Shown here: positions 16,962 through 26,034 of the stretch, piece after piece
Numbering within the stretch: position 1 is the stretch's first letter
How the letters are laid out: each line of letters begins with the position of its first letter
NCBI RefSeq assembly: GCF_013426895.1
Contig: NZ_AP023174.1
Coordinates: forward strand, 2,046,001 to 2,110,000
Length of the DNA: 64,000 bases
Reading direction: 5' to 3'
Source of the DNA: Paraburkholderia largidicola
Lineage (GTDB): Bacteria > Pseudomonadota > Gammaproteobacteria > Burkholderiales > Burkholderiaceae
The notes under the pieces: model-generated
The model's database searches: none
What the model saw: only the letters and a program-made list of their open reading frames with translations
What the model was told of the DNA's origin: nothing
Program-made: the position numbers and the translations under genes

Positions 16962-18066
16962 ACTGTCCTTCCAGTTGCGGGGTGATGCGACGCACGCCAG
17001 CCGCATCCACGGACTGATCGACGAACTGATCGACGTAGCGTTCGGGCTCGAAGCGCATGCCGGTAATCGGCTCGCCGCCAGGCGAACGACCGAGCCACCC
17101 TGACCAGCCGAGCTGCTGAGGACCGCCCATCACGGCGGGCGGTGCGCTTTGGGCGCGGATACGCAATTCCAGCTCCCATTCGAATTCACGGCTGATGAAG
17201 CTGCGCACCCAGTCGACGAGCCGCGGCAGTTCCGCTCCACGTGGCGTGAAGCGCAGGTATTCGTCGATATCGAGCGGACCGATAACGATCCGGAAGCGAT
17301 GCTGACGGTCGGGCACCTGCTCGCCGAGCATCGCTCCATCGCCCATCGTGGCGGCAGAGCCAGGCTTGCCCATATAGCTGTGATCCTCCGGCGCCACGTC
17401 GATCCAATGGAAGACATATTCGTCGATCGCCACCGGCACGCCGAAATAGCGCGCGAGCGTCATGCGCAAGCCATCGGGATTGCGTGCTTCGCGAACGAGA
17501 TGTGCCGACGCAGCCAGTTGTGCGTGGGCAGGCAAGGCTCGCTGCGCAATTTCTTTCGTATCCTGACCAGTCAGGCTCGCGACGTAGAACGAAAAGCGTT
17601 CACTGTCCGGCCCCGCACGATCGAGCCCGACCGTTGCCTGTGCAGCAGCCCAGGCTCGGTAAAGCAGCGTCAGATAGCGATGGTGGAAGATGTCCAGAAA
17701 ATCGACCAGCGTCTGATCGCGGCGGCTTTCCTCACGCTCTCGAGCAATCTCCGTCATGTGGATAGGCAGCGGCCCGTTCGGCCCCAGCATGCCGAGCCCG
17801 AACAGGCGGACGTGCAGACGCCCATCCAGTTCGCCCACGCTCGCGATCTCGCGTGGCGCAAATGCCAGGCTCGGCTTCTGACCCAGCCGGAACGGCTCGG
17901 CACCGGGACGCAGCGCCGTACCGACAGGATCGATGCGGCAATCAGCGCCGATGCGCCGCATCAGCGACAGATAACCGTACACCCACGGCCGGGTCCGCAG
18001 CAGTTCGATAGTGTCCGTCGATAGCGCCGCCTCGCGCAGCATCGATGTGAACGGTGCCCGCTTCAT
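16954..18066 (-). CDS. tssG: T6SS baseplate protein TssG
   Basis: 370 aa from the ATG at 18066, overlapping the tssF stop as TGATG. Recognisable TssG (ImpH/VasB) stretches are FRLGQKPSLAFAPREIASV, LFGLGMLGPNGPLPIHMTE and DFLDIFHHRYLTLLYRAW, all in the first half. The baseplate wedge is TssE-TssF2-TssG. The longer in-frame extension upstream lies inside tssF and has no domain support. Length is usual for the family. Confidence 0.95.
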   Translation of the reverse strand: MKRAPFTSMLREAALSTDTIELLRTRPWVYGYLSLMRRIGADCRIDPVGTALRPGAEPFRLGQKPSLAFAPREIASVGELDGRLHVRLFGLGMLGPNGPLPIHMTEIAREREESRRDQTLVDFLDIFHHRYLTLLYRAWAAAQATVGLDRAGPDSERFSFYVASLTGQDTKEIAQRALPAHAQLAASAHLVREARNPDGLRMTLARYFGVPVAIDEYVFHWIDVAPEDHSYMGKPGSAATMGDGAMLGEQVPDRQHRFRIVIGPLDIDEYLRFTPRGAELPRLVDWVRSFISREFEWELELRIRAQSAPPAVMGGPQQLGWSGWLGRSPGGEPITGMRFEPERYVDQFVDQSVDAAGVRRITPQLEGQYE

Positions 18067-19955
18067 CACGCCACTCCGCGCGTGCCCATGCGAACCGGCC
18101 AGCGCATCAGGCTGCCGCGTTGCATCGAGTGAAGCTCGGTCTGCGTGAACGAGTTGATCGACACGTGCCGCGCCAGATAGTGTTCGAGAATGAGCCCGAA
18201 CAGGTAGGGACTCACGCCGGAAAAGCCGGACTCGTCGACGGTCAACTGGCATTCAATGCCCCGGCCGAACACCAGCGGCCCGCCGCCGGGCAACTTTCTC
18301 GCGACCGGCCGCGTCTTGACACCGACGAGGCTTTCCACCTGCCGCTGTGGGCTCGTATCGTCACCCGTCAGGAACAGGCGCAGCATGTCGCGTATGCCTC
18401 GCCCGCCAGGACGGTGATCCATATCTTCGAGCGGCAGGTAGTTGAAATTCAGCTGGCGGATGAGCCGCCACGCGTTCTCCCGCTCTGCGAACGGCGCTCG
18501 CGGCGTGCTGGGCGCGCGGATCAGGCCAACGCTCACCACGGGCACGGAATCGCTGGCTTTCAGATCATTGACACCATCGCGAGGCAACAGGTTGGGTAGA
18601 TCCCGATTGGTCAGCCAGGCGTCCACGGACAGGTAGCGCATCCCTTCGTGATACGGCGCTTCATGCTGGTCGACCAGCGAGACAAAGGCCTCGGTCCCGA
18701 TATATGGCGTGCGCGTGCCGTAGCGGCGTGCCGAGTCCGACATCAGACGACGTTCGCGGCGAAGCGAGAAGTAACGTCCGTGATTGCCTTCATCGTTGTT
18801 CAGCGTCTGATAGAGCGGCCGGAAATCGAGTTCCGCTGATTCCTTGCCGACCTGCCCGGTCAGCGAATCGACCGCATACACTTCGTAATCGAGCGGCGCG
18901 AGACGCTTCGGAACGAGATGGAACTCGGTGCTGGCCTCGTTCAGTTCGATACGCTCGATCTTGCGCGCAAACAGGTTGATCACCGGCGCGCAGAACAGCG
19001 CGAACCGCGATGCGTCGACAAGTCCGGCCAGCCGCTCCGGCGACTGATCGAGGAGCACCACGATCTCGGCTTCGCGCCCTTTGGTCTTTTTCAACCCCTC
19101 CCGCAATCCCGTCAACGTGAAGAAATAAAAGCGGCTCGGGCACGCGAAGTATTCGTGAAGCAGATTGTGCCCATGGAATTTCGACCAGACGAGTGGCAGC
19201 AGACCCTGCCCGGTGCCGAGGCCTTCGTGCACGACCGCGTTTTGCACGACGGCACCGAAGGGGCGCTCGACCTCGCCGAACGAACCGGGCTCGCCCGTGA
19301 TCGACGCGACACCCGCTGCGTGAAGCAATTCGAAAAGGTGCGACGCGACCTGCTCATCCCCGGCGAGATAAATGGGCAACCGATCCAACCCCTGCAGATC
19401 GCAGATGTTGGCCTCACCCGTGCACCGCAGGCGCAAACGCAATGCGCCGCGTACATGCGTATGAGGCGGCACATAGCGGTCGAGCATGGGTATATCGGGT
19501 GGAATCCCCGTAAGCCGCGCCTCGGTAATCTCCAGCGGGTACAGCGTGACGTCCTGGCTGGTGCGGAATTCGCAAGCCGTTTTCTCGCCCGGTGGCGTGC
19601 GGCTTTTCAGTGCCGTGCCACGCGGCACAGAAAACCCCTCGACGAGATTGCCTTCCTTCGGGCTCGGAAAAAACCGCGCGACCGCCATCGACGGCGTGGG
19701 CGCAACGTAGTTCGGATAGATCACCTCGAGCAGTCGCCCCGTGAAACGGGGAAACTCCGCATCGAGCTTGAGTTGCATGCGCGCGGCCATGAAGCTGAAC
19801 GACTCGATCAGCCGCTCGACATACGGGTCGGTCATCTCGCCGGCCTGCATCCCGAGCCGGCGCGCGATCTTTGGATGCATCTGCGCAAACTCGCCCGCCA
19901 GTTCGCGCGTGTACAGAAGTTCCTGGTTGTAGTAGTCGAGCAGTCGCGGGTCCAT
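18066..19955 (-). CDS. tssF: T6SS baseplate protein TssF
   Basis: 629 aa. The N-terminus LLDYYNQELLYTRELAGEFA and the block FPRFTGRLLEVIYPNYVAPTPSMAV (written here as two overlapping family landmarks) identify TssF (ImpG/VasA). Later landmarks are GTALKSRTPPGEKTACEFRT and the C-terminal GRGIECQLTVDES and HYLARHVSINSFTQTELH. It forms the baseplate wedge with TssE and TssG around the VgrG spike. 18 bp separate it from tssE; coupled to tssG downstream. Confidence 0.97.
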   Translation of the reverse strand: MDPRLLDYYNQELLYTRELAGEFAQMHPKIARRLGMQAGEMTDPYVERLIESFSFMAARMQLKLDAEFPRFTGRLLEVIYPNYVAPTPSMAVARFFPSPKEGNLVEGFSVPRGTALKSRTPPGEKTACEFRTSQDVTLYPLEITEARLTGIPPDIPMLDRYVPPHTHVRGALRLRLRCTGEANICDLQGLDRLPIYLAGDEQVASHLFELLHAAGVASITGEPGSFGEVERPFGAVVQNAVVHEGLGTGQGLLPLVWSKFHGHNLLHEYFACPSRFYFFTLTGLREGLKKTKGREAEIVVLLDQSPERLAGLVDASRFALFCAPVINLFARKIERIELNEASTEFHLVPKRLAPLDYEVYAVDSLTGQVGKESAELDFRPLYQTLNNDEGNHGRYFSLRRERRLMSDSARRYGTRTPYIGTEAFVSLVDQHEAPYHEGMRYLSVDAWLTNRDLPNLLPRDGVNDLKASDSVPVVSVGLIRAPSTPRAPFAERENAWRLIRQLNFNYLPLEDMDHRPGGRGIRDMLRLFLTGDDTSPQRQVESLVGVKTRPVARKLPGGGPLVFGRGIECQLTVDESGFSGVSPYLFGLILEHYLARHVSINSFTQTELHSMQRGSLMRWPVRMGTRGVA

Positions 19956-19973
19956 ATATGTGTCCTGTGCTGG

Positions 19974-20510
19974 TCAGCGGGTGCTCGCGTGCAGGCGGCT
20001 CGTTTCCAGATCCAGCGAGCTTTGCACCATGAACTCCAGCGGATAAGGGTTCATGTCGATCATTCCCCGGATTTCGAAGGCCAGATGGTTGTATCGCCCC
20101 TTGCTATCCATTTCCGTCAAGGGCACGACCTTTACTGAGTCGGGAATGAGCCGAGGTTCGAACTCCCGGATTGCTCGCCGGATCGTCTCTTCGAGGTCTG
20201 CCCACTTATGTGAGGCCACGAATGCGCCGGCGAGCGGCGGCACACCGAAATTGATCGTCGATGCTGCAGCATGCGGATAGCGCTTGCGGTCAATCAGATC
20301 TTCGATGCTGGTCGCGTTCAGCAGAAACGCCAGATCGCGCTGGACGATGTCGCGCAACTGCGTGCGTGTGACGGCATATTCATCCGGCGTCTCGATTTGC
20401 CGGTGAGGCGCATCATCACGCAGCCTGTCGAGCAGCGTGGGCATCAGAAGCGCATCCGCCCGGCGCGGTGCGGCCGCCGTCCGATCGGGTAGATAGCGTT
20501 TGCGACTCAT
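19974..20510 (-). CDS. tssE: T6SS baseplate protein TssE (gp25-like)
   Basis: 178 aa from the ATG at 20510, overlapping the tagJ stop as ATGA; the longer in-frame extension is rejected for that reason. Contains LLDRLRDD, then the gp25 motif region (RDIVQRDLAFLLNAT; YPHAAASTINFGVPPLAG; REFEPRLIPDSVKV). TssE is the phage gp25 counterpart that nucleates the sheath on the baseplate. Family length is usual. Confidence 0.95.
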   Translation of the reverse strand: MSRKRYLPDRTAAAPRRADALLMPTLLDRLRDDAPHRQIETPDEYAVTRTQLRDIVQRDLAFLLNATSIEDLIDRKRYPHAAASTINFGVPPLAGAFVASHKWADLEETIRRAIREFEPRLIPDSVKVVPLTEMDSKGRYNHLAFEIRGMIDMNPYPLEFMVQSSLDLETSRLHASTR

Positions 20511-21382
20511 CGGGCCTGCCCTCTCTCCGCGTCGCAATATGCACCACTATCGTCGACCTGTTCAACGCCAAACTCGCACTCGGCCAGTTCGAACAGATCG
20601 AAGTCGCCAGCGCTCGTCGTCCACGTCTTCCGCCCGGAAGCGATCACACCTGTCCGTCCGGCATCACGCCATATCGTTTCGCAGCCCAGCTGGAGCGCTT
20701 CTGGAACGCGCTCCACCGGATCAGCGGCAATCGGATAGCGTGCCGGCATAAATCCACGCACGACAGTGCCGTCCTTCAGCGTGAGCGTGCACGACGCCCA
20801 CACGAGGTCGATCAGCGTCGTCGGGCGTTCGATCCGCCAACTGCGGATGTCTGCGAGCGAAAGCCATCGATAGCGGCCAGCCGTCATCACCTCGCAGACG
20901 GGACCCAATCGCGAGTCGCTGTCGCCGATCCAGTCGAATGTGTGCCCGGCGCTCTTACCGCTGACGAGCGGCGCAAGTTCGAGCGCGCGTTCGCGCGCCT
21001 CATCCGATGCATCGAGTTGGCCTTTAGCGGCAAGTCGAAGCGCGTCGAGCATACCTTCCATCCATCCGCTGGCGCCGTCGACCACCACACCGGGTTTCTG
21101 CAACCCTGCCATCACTTTCCCGCGCCACAACTCCGCACGGACGAGATCGCGACACGCCTGCGCGACGGACGCCTGTGACAGTTCGAGTTGGGCGTAGACC
21201 TGAAGTTGCTGCACGGCGCGCGGCCACTCATACGTGATACAGAGCAACTGAAACAGTGTCCAGCGATGTGCGGCCAGCGCTGGCTGACGGCGAATCTCCG
21301 CTTCGACATGTGCAATCTGTGTAGCGGGCGAAACGTGGCGCATGGCGCCCGAAGTAACGTGCTGCATCGGCTGGCCGGTCAT
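20507..21382 (-). CDS. tagJ: T6SS accessory protein TagJ (ImpE family)
   Basis: 291 aa. A helical TPR-like N-terminal half (RRQPALAAHRWTLFQLLCI; WPRAVQQLQVYAQL) and a beta-rich C-terminal half (FDWIGDSDSRLGPVCEVMTAGRY, in the form of two adjoining blocks; RRYRW-like LSLADIRSWRIERP; FMPARYP) match ImpE/TagJ. In other systems TagJ binds the sheath protein TssB and influences ClpV recycling. Five bases separate it from the tagK-like gene and it is coupled to tssE. Confidence 0.92.
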   Translation of the reverse strand: MTGQPMQHVTSGAMRHVSPATQIAHVEAEIRRQPALAAHRWTLFQLLCITYEWPRAVQQLQVYAQLELSQASVAQACRDLVRAELWRGKVMAGLQKPGVVVDGASGWMEGMLDALRLAAKGQLDASDEARERALELAPLVSGKSAGHTFDWIGDSDSRLGPVCEVMTAGRYRWLSLADIRSWRIERPTTLIDLVWASCTLTLKDGTVVRGFMPARYPIAADPVERVPEALQLGCETIWRDAGRTGVIASGRKTWTTSAGDFDLFELAECEFGVEQVDDSGAYCDAERGQAR

Positions 21383-21387
21383 TCGTT

Positions 21388-22101
21388 CTATTCTGAATTC
21401 GTGCGATTCGAGGAGTGATCCAGCACAGCCAATGGGCTGTCGATGGCGAGCGTGTGATGGTCGCGCCGCGCTACCGTCGGCGGTACCGCCGCGGCACGGC
21501 GCGCCGCCGCCATGTGGTATTCAGGAGGCGCAAACAACCTCAGGACTTCAGGTATCGCCTCGGGCTGCCCGACATCGGAAGCACCACGACGCAATGGGCC
21601 AAACGCGTCTTCCACTTTCTCGATATCCGATAGCAAATCCCCGAGGGGCGCGGACATGTCGTCGCGACGATCGTCCCCCGCAGAGAACAGCGTCCATGCG
21701 TCGTCTTGTTGCGGCAGCGTCGAGCTCAGCCATGGAGCAGACGGAAAGGCATGCGGCGACTCGAGCGCCTGGTAATACTGATTCTTGAGCGCAGCCATGA
21801 GATCGGCACGATCGATGTGGCCGGGCGACTGGTTGCGTTCTCGAACTGACGCCTCGCGCGTCGAATCCGCCGAAGCACCCAACAGAGCAAGGATCGCGTT
21901 GTTATCGAGCGATGCACCCGGTGAAAACTGCTCCGTCCGGATGCTGCCAGGCGAGTTCCCCTCTGCTCTTTCCAGCGACGCGCCGCAATCCGACCCGCTG
22001 GCGACATCGCGTGTCCATGAAGCGCGTCGCCCATTTATTCGGCTACTGCGCGAGGGCGAAGGCTTACGGAAAATCGTGCTGAAGTACATGGGAAATGTCA
22101 T
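21388..22101 (-). CDS. TagK-like T6SS-associated protein
   Basis: 237 aa, first gene of the minus-strand arm. The N-terminal 130 residues are polar and low complexity. The conserved-looking core is in the second half: DDAWTLFSAGDDRRDDMSA, PLGDLLSDIEKVEDAFGPLR (overlapping blocks), then PEVLRLFAPPEYHMAA and ARRDHHTLAIDSPL at the C-terminus. This resembles the TagK domain proteins found with Burkholderia T6SS loci. No enzymatic motif, signal peptide or membrane helix was seen. The start at 22101 lacks an obvious ribosome binding site, so it is uncertain. Function is unknown to me. Confidence 0.62.
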   Translation of the reverse strand: MTFPMYFSTIFRKPSPSRSSRINGRRASWTRDVASGSDCGASLERAEGNSPGSIRTEQFSPGASLDNNAILALLGASADSTREASVRERNQSPGHIDRADLMAALKNQYYQALESPHAFPSAPWLSSTLPQQDDAWTLFSAGDDRRDDMSAPLGDLLSDIEKVEDAFGPLRRGASDVGQPEAIPEVLRLFAPPEYHMAAARRAAAVPPTVARRDHHTLAIDSPLAVLDHSSNRTNSE

Positions 22102-22668
22102 TACATTGCGTCAATTTCGGATGCTTTTCGATGAGACTTGATCCACGAAGGATAAGCATACCGAATTAACTCACAACCGGAATATGATGTCCATAACAAA
22201 CTTCGACAGCCAAAAATCAAACCTAGAGCTTTAATTCGAGATAAATTTAAAATCCCATAAAGACTTGAGAGATTATGAGAATCGCCTTGTACGAATCACC
22301 CTACCCATATAAGAAAAATCACGCACCAATAGAACATTGAAAATTCTTGAAAATGATCTTTTACCGATCATTTTTCCGTTTATTTTCATATATTTATACA
22401 TGAACCATGGAGCAAAAATTCTTCTACATCCAGACTTGCTCCTTACCATATATCAATAAACCTCCAAATAATATATGAGATAAACCACCCCCAATCCCGA
22501 CATTGACTGATTCAAGTTGAGACTCGCATAATTCAAAAACCGGCATAAAACGGTTGGCTTTTCTTTCGAAATCACACAAACAAGGCAGGCTATCGAAAGT
22601 TTGCCTTGCGAGGGAAGGAACGCCCTGTTCGATACGCAATACTAATAAATTCAATAGAAGACCAGTTC
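22102..22668. promoter_or_regulatory. AT-rich divergent promoter region between the two T6SS arms
   Basis: 567 bp between tagK (minus) and clpV (plus) with no credible gene. The stretch 22140-22560 is strikingly AT-rich against GC-rich flanks. Both arms must be transcribed from here or nearby. No convincing sigma-54 pair (GG-N10-GC) was found by eye. AT-rich islands of this kind are typical targets of H-NS/MvaT-type silencers, which is an inference. Confidence 0.7.
22350..22374. promoter_or_regulatory. AT-rich inverted repeat in the divergent promoter region
   Basis: AAAATGATC (22350-22358), loop TTTTACC, GATCATTTT (22366-22374): a perfect 9-bp inverted repeat followed by T residues. It could be an operator or a weak terminator insulating the two arms. 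Confidence 0.55.
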
Positions 22669-25389
22669 ATGACGATTTCTCGCCAGGCGCTGTTCGGAAA
22701 ACTCGGGGCCACCCTCTTCCGCAGCATCGAGTCCGCCACGACGTTTTGCAAACTGCGCGGCAACCCTTACGTGGAGCTCGCCCACTGGTTGCATCAACTG
22801 ATGCAGTTAGCGGACAGCGACCTGCATCGCATCGCGCGTCATACGGGTATCGATCCCGCCACGCTGCGACGTGATCTCGCCCGGGCACTTGCTGCATTGC
22901 CGACTGGCGCCGGTTCGATCAGCGACTTCTCGCATCACATCGAACTCGCCATCGAACGCGCATGGGTGCTCGCCACGCTCGAGTTCGCGGATCGGCGCGT
23001 ACGTGGCGCGTGGTTTGTCGCCGCAATCGCCGGAACCCCGGAATTGCGGCGCGTGTTGCTTTCCATATCGCCGGCGTTTGGACGGATTCCCGTCGACGTA
23101 CCTTCTGACGAACTGGTCGCCTGGATCGACGGTTCACCCGAAGCGTCCGACTCGCCCTACGACAACACGGATTTTTCCGCCGCAGTGCCCGGTGAAGCAT
23201 CGCAAGCGCTGCCGACAGGTTCGAATGGGACGCCTCTGGACCAGTACTGCACCGATCTGACGGCACGGGCCCGCGCCGGCGAGATCGACGTCGTGACGGG
23301 CCGTGGACAGGAAATCCGCACGATCATCGACATCCTCCTGCGTCGCCGGCAAAACAATCCCCTGCTCACCGGCGAGGCGGGCGTCGGCAAGACGGCCGTG
23401 GTCGAAGGACTGGCTCTCGCCATCGCCAGCGGCGACGTGCCTCCCGCACTGGCCGACGTGCGGCTGATGACGCTGGATGTCGGTGCGTTGCTTGCCGGCG
23501 CGAGCATGAAAGGCGAGTTTGAATCGCGCCTGAAAGCGGTGCTCGACGCCACCATCAAATCGGCGGCGCCCACCATCCTGTTCGTCGACGAAATCCACAC
23601 CCTCGTCGGTGCAGGCGGACAGGCGGGAACGGGCGACGCCGCGAATCTGCTCAAGCCTGCGCTGGCGCGCGGGACGATGCGGATGATCGGCGCGACGACG
23701 TGGTCCGAATACAAGCGGCACATCGAGAAAGACCGTGCCCTCACGCGGCGCTTCCAGGTGCTACAGATCGCCGAACCACAGGAGCCCGCGGCCATCGACA
23801 TGGTGCGCGGCCTTACGAAGACATTCTCCAACCATCACGGTGTCGTCGTCCGCGACGAGGCGATCCGAGCCGCCGTTGCGCTGTCGCACCGCTATATCCC
23901 GTCACGGCAATTGCCCGACAAGGCCATCAGTCTGCTCGACACGGCATGCGCGCGCGTGGCCCTGTCACAGCATGCGCCGCCCCGCGAACTGCAGGCCGTG
24001 CGCCAGAAGCTTCAAGCGGCAATCATCGAACGCGACCTGCTCGAACAGGAGGCACGCATCGGACTCGATGCGCAGAAGGCGCTCGCAGCGGCAAAGGCGC
24101 GAATCAGTGCATTCTCCACCGAAGCAAAAGCAATCGACGCGCATTGGCAAGCTCAACTTTCAGCCGCCAAGGCGCTCGCCGCGGCGCGTGAAGCCGCAAT
24201 CGCAGAGAACGACACACAGCACGACAACGCCGCGCCGACCGTCGCAATGCTCGCCGAACTTGAACAGGTCCTTCACGATTTGCAGGGCGAAACACCATTC
24301 GTATTTCCCGAAGTGGACGAAGCGATCGTCGCGAAAATCGTCTCCGACTGGACTGGAATCCCAGTGGGCCGCATGGTCACAGACGAAATCACAGCGGTGC
24401 GGGCGCTGCCGGAAACCCTTGCGGCTCGCGTGATCGGACAGCCGGAGCCGTTGCGTCAAATCAGCGAGCGGGTCCAGACAGCGCGCGCCGGCCTTACCGA
24501 TCCGAAGAAGCCTTTGGGCGTGTTCCTGCTCGCGGGTCCGTCCGGTGTCGGCAAGACGGAAACCGCGTTAGCGCTCGCTGAAGCGCTCTATGGCGGCGAA
24601 CAGAACCTGATCACGATCAACATGAGCGAGTATCAGGAGGCCCACACCGTCTCTGGCCTCAAGGGTGCGCCGCCGGGATACGTCGGCTATGGCGAGGGCG
24701 GCGTGCTGACGGAAGCCGTGCGGCGCCGCCCGTATTCAGTCGTGCTGCTGGACGAAATCGAGAAGGCGCACCACGACGTGCACGAGCTGTTCTTCCAGGT
24801 CTTCGATAAAGGCTATATGGAGGACGGCGATGGCCGCTACATCGACTTCCGCAATACGACGATCCTGTTGACGAGCAACGCAGGTTCTGACCTGACAACA
24901 ACCCTGTATGCGGACGCAGCCCTTGCCCCCGACCACGAAGGCCTGCGTGAAGCGCTGACGCCCGAACTGCTGAAGGTCTTTCCCGCGGCATTTCTCGGGC
25001 GTGTGACCGTCGTGCCGTACCGGCCGCTCGCGCATGCGTCGCTTGCAAGCATCGTGCGTCTGCATCTTGGCCGCGTCGCGCGCCGCATGGCCGACAGTCA
25101 CGACATCGTCCTGCACATCAGCGAGCACGTGGTCGACTACATCGTTGCGCGCTGCCTCGTTCGGGAAACAGGCGCTCGCGTGCTGATCGGATTTATCGAA
25201 CAGCACATTCTGCCGAGACTCTCCGCACTCTGGCTCGACGCGTTTTCGTCGAAGCGCACGCTGTCGCGCATCGATATCGACGTCGCCGACTGCAATGCCG
25301 CTCCGTCCACAGCAATCGTGTTCGCCGCGGTCGACAGCACTGCAATGGAAGACGCCGCCTCTCCTGTTCCCGTCGGCGAGATCCAATAA
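22669..25389 (+). CDS. clpV: T6SS sheath-recycling AAA+ ATPase ClpV
   Basis: 906 aa from the ATG at 22669 (start chosen because ClpV proteins begin like MTISRQALFGKL; the upstream in-frame extension has no support). The N domain binds TssC. The first AAA module has Walker A GEAGVGKTA (residues 236-243) and DEIHTLVGAG. The second has GPSGVGKTE (623-631) and LLDEIEKAHHDV. A middle helical domain carries the coiled segment ERDLLEQEARIG. ClpV disassembles contracted sheath using ATP. First gene of the plus-strand arm; tssB follows after 36 bp. Confidence 0.97.
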   Translation: MTISRQALFGKLGATLFRSIESATTFCKLRGNPYVELAHWLHQLMQLADSDLHRIARHTGIDPATLRRDLARALAALPTGAGSISDFSHHIELAIERAWVLATLEFADRRVRGAWFVAAIAGTPELRRVLLSISPAFGRIPVDVPSDELVAWIDGSPEASDSPYDNTDFSAAVPGEASQALPTGSNGTPLDQYCTDLTARARAGEIDVVTGRGQEIRTIIDILLRRRQNNPLLTGEAGVGKTAVVEGLALAIASGDVPPALADVRLMTLDVGALLAGASMKGEFESRLKAVLDATIKSAAPTILFVDEIHTLVGAGGQAGTGDAANLLKPALARGTMRMIGATTWSEYKRHIEKDRALTRRFQVLQIAEPQEPAAIDMVRGLTKTFSNHHGVVVRDEAIRAAVALSHRYIPSRQLPDKAISLLDTACARVALSQHAPPRELQAVRQKLQAAIIERDLLEQEARIGLDAQKALAAAKARISAFSTEAKAIDAHWQAQLSAAKALAAAREAAIAENDTQHDNAAPTVAMLAELEQVLHDLQGETPFVFPEVDEAIVAKIVSDWTGIPVGRMVTDEITAVRALPETLAARVIGQPEPLRQISERVQTARAGLTDPKKPLGVFLLAGPSGVGKTETALALAEALYGGEQNLITINMSEYQEAHTVSGLKGAPPGYVGYGEGGVLTEAVRRRPYSVVLLDEIEKAHHDVHELFFQVFDKGYMEDGDGRYIDFRNTTILLTSNAGSDLTTTLYADAALAPDHEGLREALTPELLKVFPAAFLGRVTVVPYRPLAHASLASIVRLHLGRVARRMADSHDIVLHISEHVVDYIVARCLVRETGARVLIGFIEQHILPRLSALWLDAFSSKRTLSRIDIDVADCNAAPSTAIVFAAVDSTAMEDAASPVPVGEIQ

Positions 25390-25425
25390 CCCTCCCGACT
25401 ATTTCCCACGCTTACGGAGTCATGC

Positions 25426-25971
25426 ATGTCCGCTTCAAATAGTTCGCAGAAGTTCATTGCGCGCAACCGCGCCCCGCGTGTTCAGATCGAGTATGACGTC
25501 GAGGTTTACGGTTCCGAGAAGAAGGTGGAGCTGCCGTTTGTGATGGGCGTGCTGGCCGACCTTTCCGGCAAACCCGTCGAGCCGTTGCCGGCCGTCGCCG
25601 ATCGCCGCTTCCTCGATATCGACGTCGACAATTTCGACGAGCGCATGAAGGCCATCAAGCCGCGCGTCGCATTCGCCGTGCCGAACACACTCACGGGCGA
25701 AGGTCAGTTGATGGTCGATATGACCTTCGAAAGCATGGAGGACTTCTCGCCTGCTGCCCTCGCCCGCAAGGTCGAGCCGCTGCGCGAACTGTTGCAGGCC
25801 CGCACCCAGCTGGCCAACCTGCAAACCTACATGGACGGCAAGTCCGGTGCCGAAGCACTTGTCAACAAGCTGCTGGCCGATCCCACTTTGCTGAAAGCGC
25901 TCGCCGCCGCGCCGAAACCGAAAGCGGCAGACGCAGCAGAACAGGACGACCCAGCCAACACGCTGAACTGA
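25426..25971 (+). CDS. tssB: T6SS sheath small subunit TssB (VipA)
   Basis: 181 aa. Typical opening SSQKFIARNRAPRVQIEYD, then ELPFVMGVLADLSGKP and RRFLDIDVDNFDERMKAI. The tail is Lys/Ala-rich. TssB and TssC form the contractile sheath. Usual length; 63 bp before tssC. Confidence 0.97.
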   Translation: MSASNSSQKFIARNRAPRVQIEYDVEVYGSEKKVELPFVMGVLADLSGKPVEPLPAVADRRFLDIDVDNFDERMKAIKPRVAFAVPNTLTGEGQLMVDMTFESMEDFSPAALARKVEPLRELLQARTQLANLQTYMDGKSGAEALVNKLLADPTLLKALAAAPKPKAADAAEQDDPANTLN

Positions 25972-26034
25972 TCGCCGGGCGTTGACGGAACCCATTCCAG
26001 CACGAACCGACTCCAGCACGACAGAGGAAATACG

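Noticed and set aside
22480..22668. Possible sigma-54 promoter upstream of clpV (GG-GC pairs near 22585-22600).
   Set aside because: No pair with the required ten-base spacing between GG and GC was found by eye.
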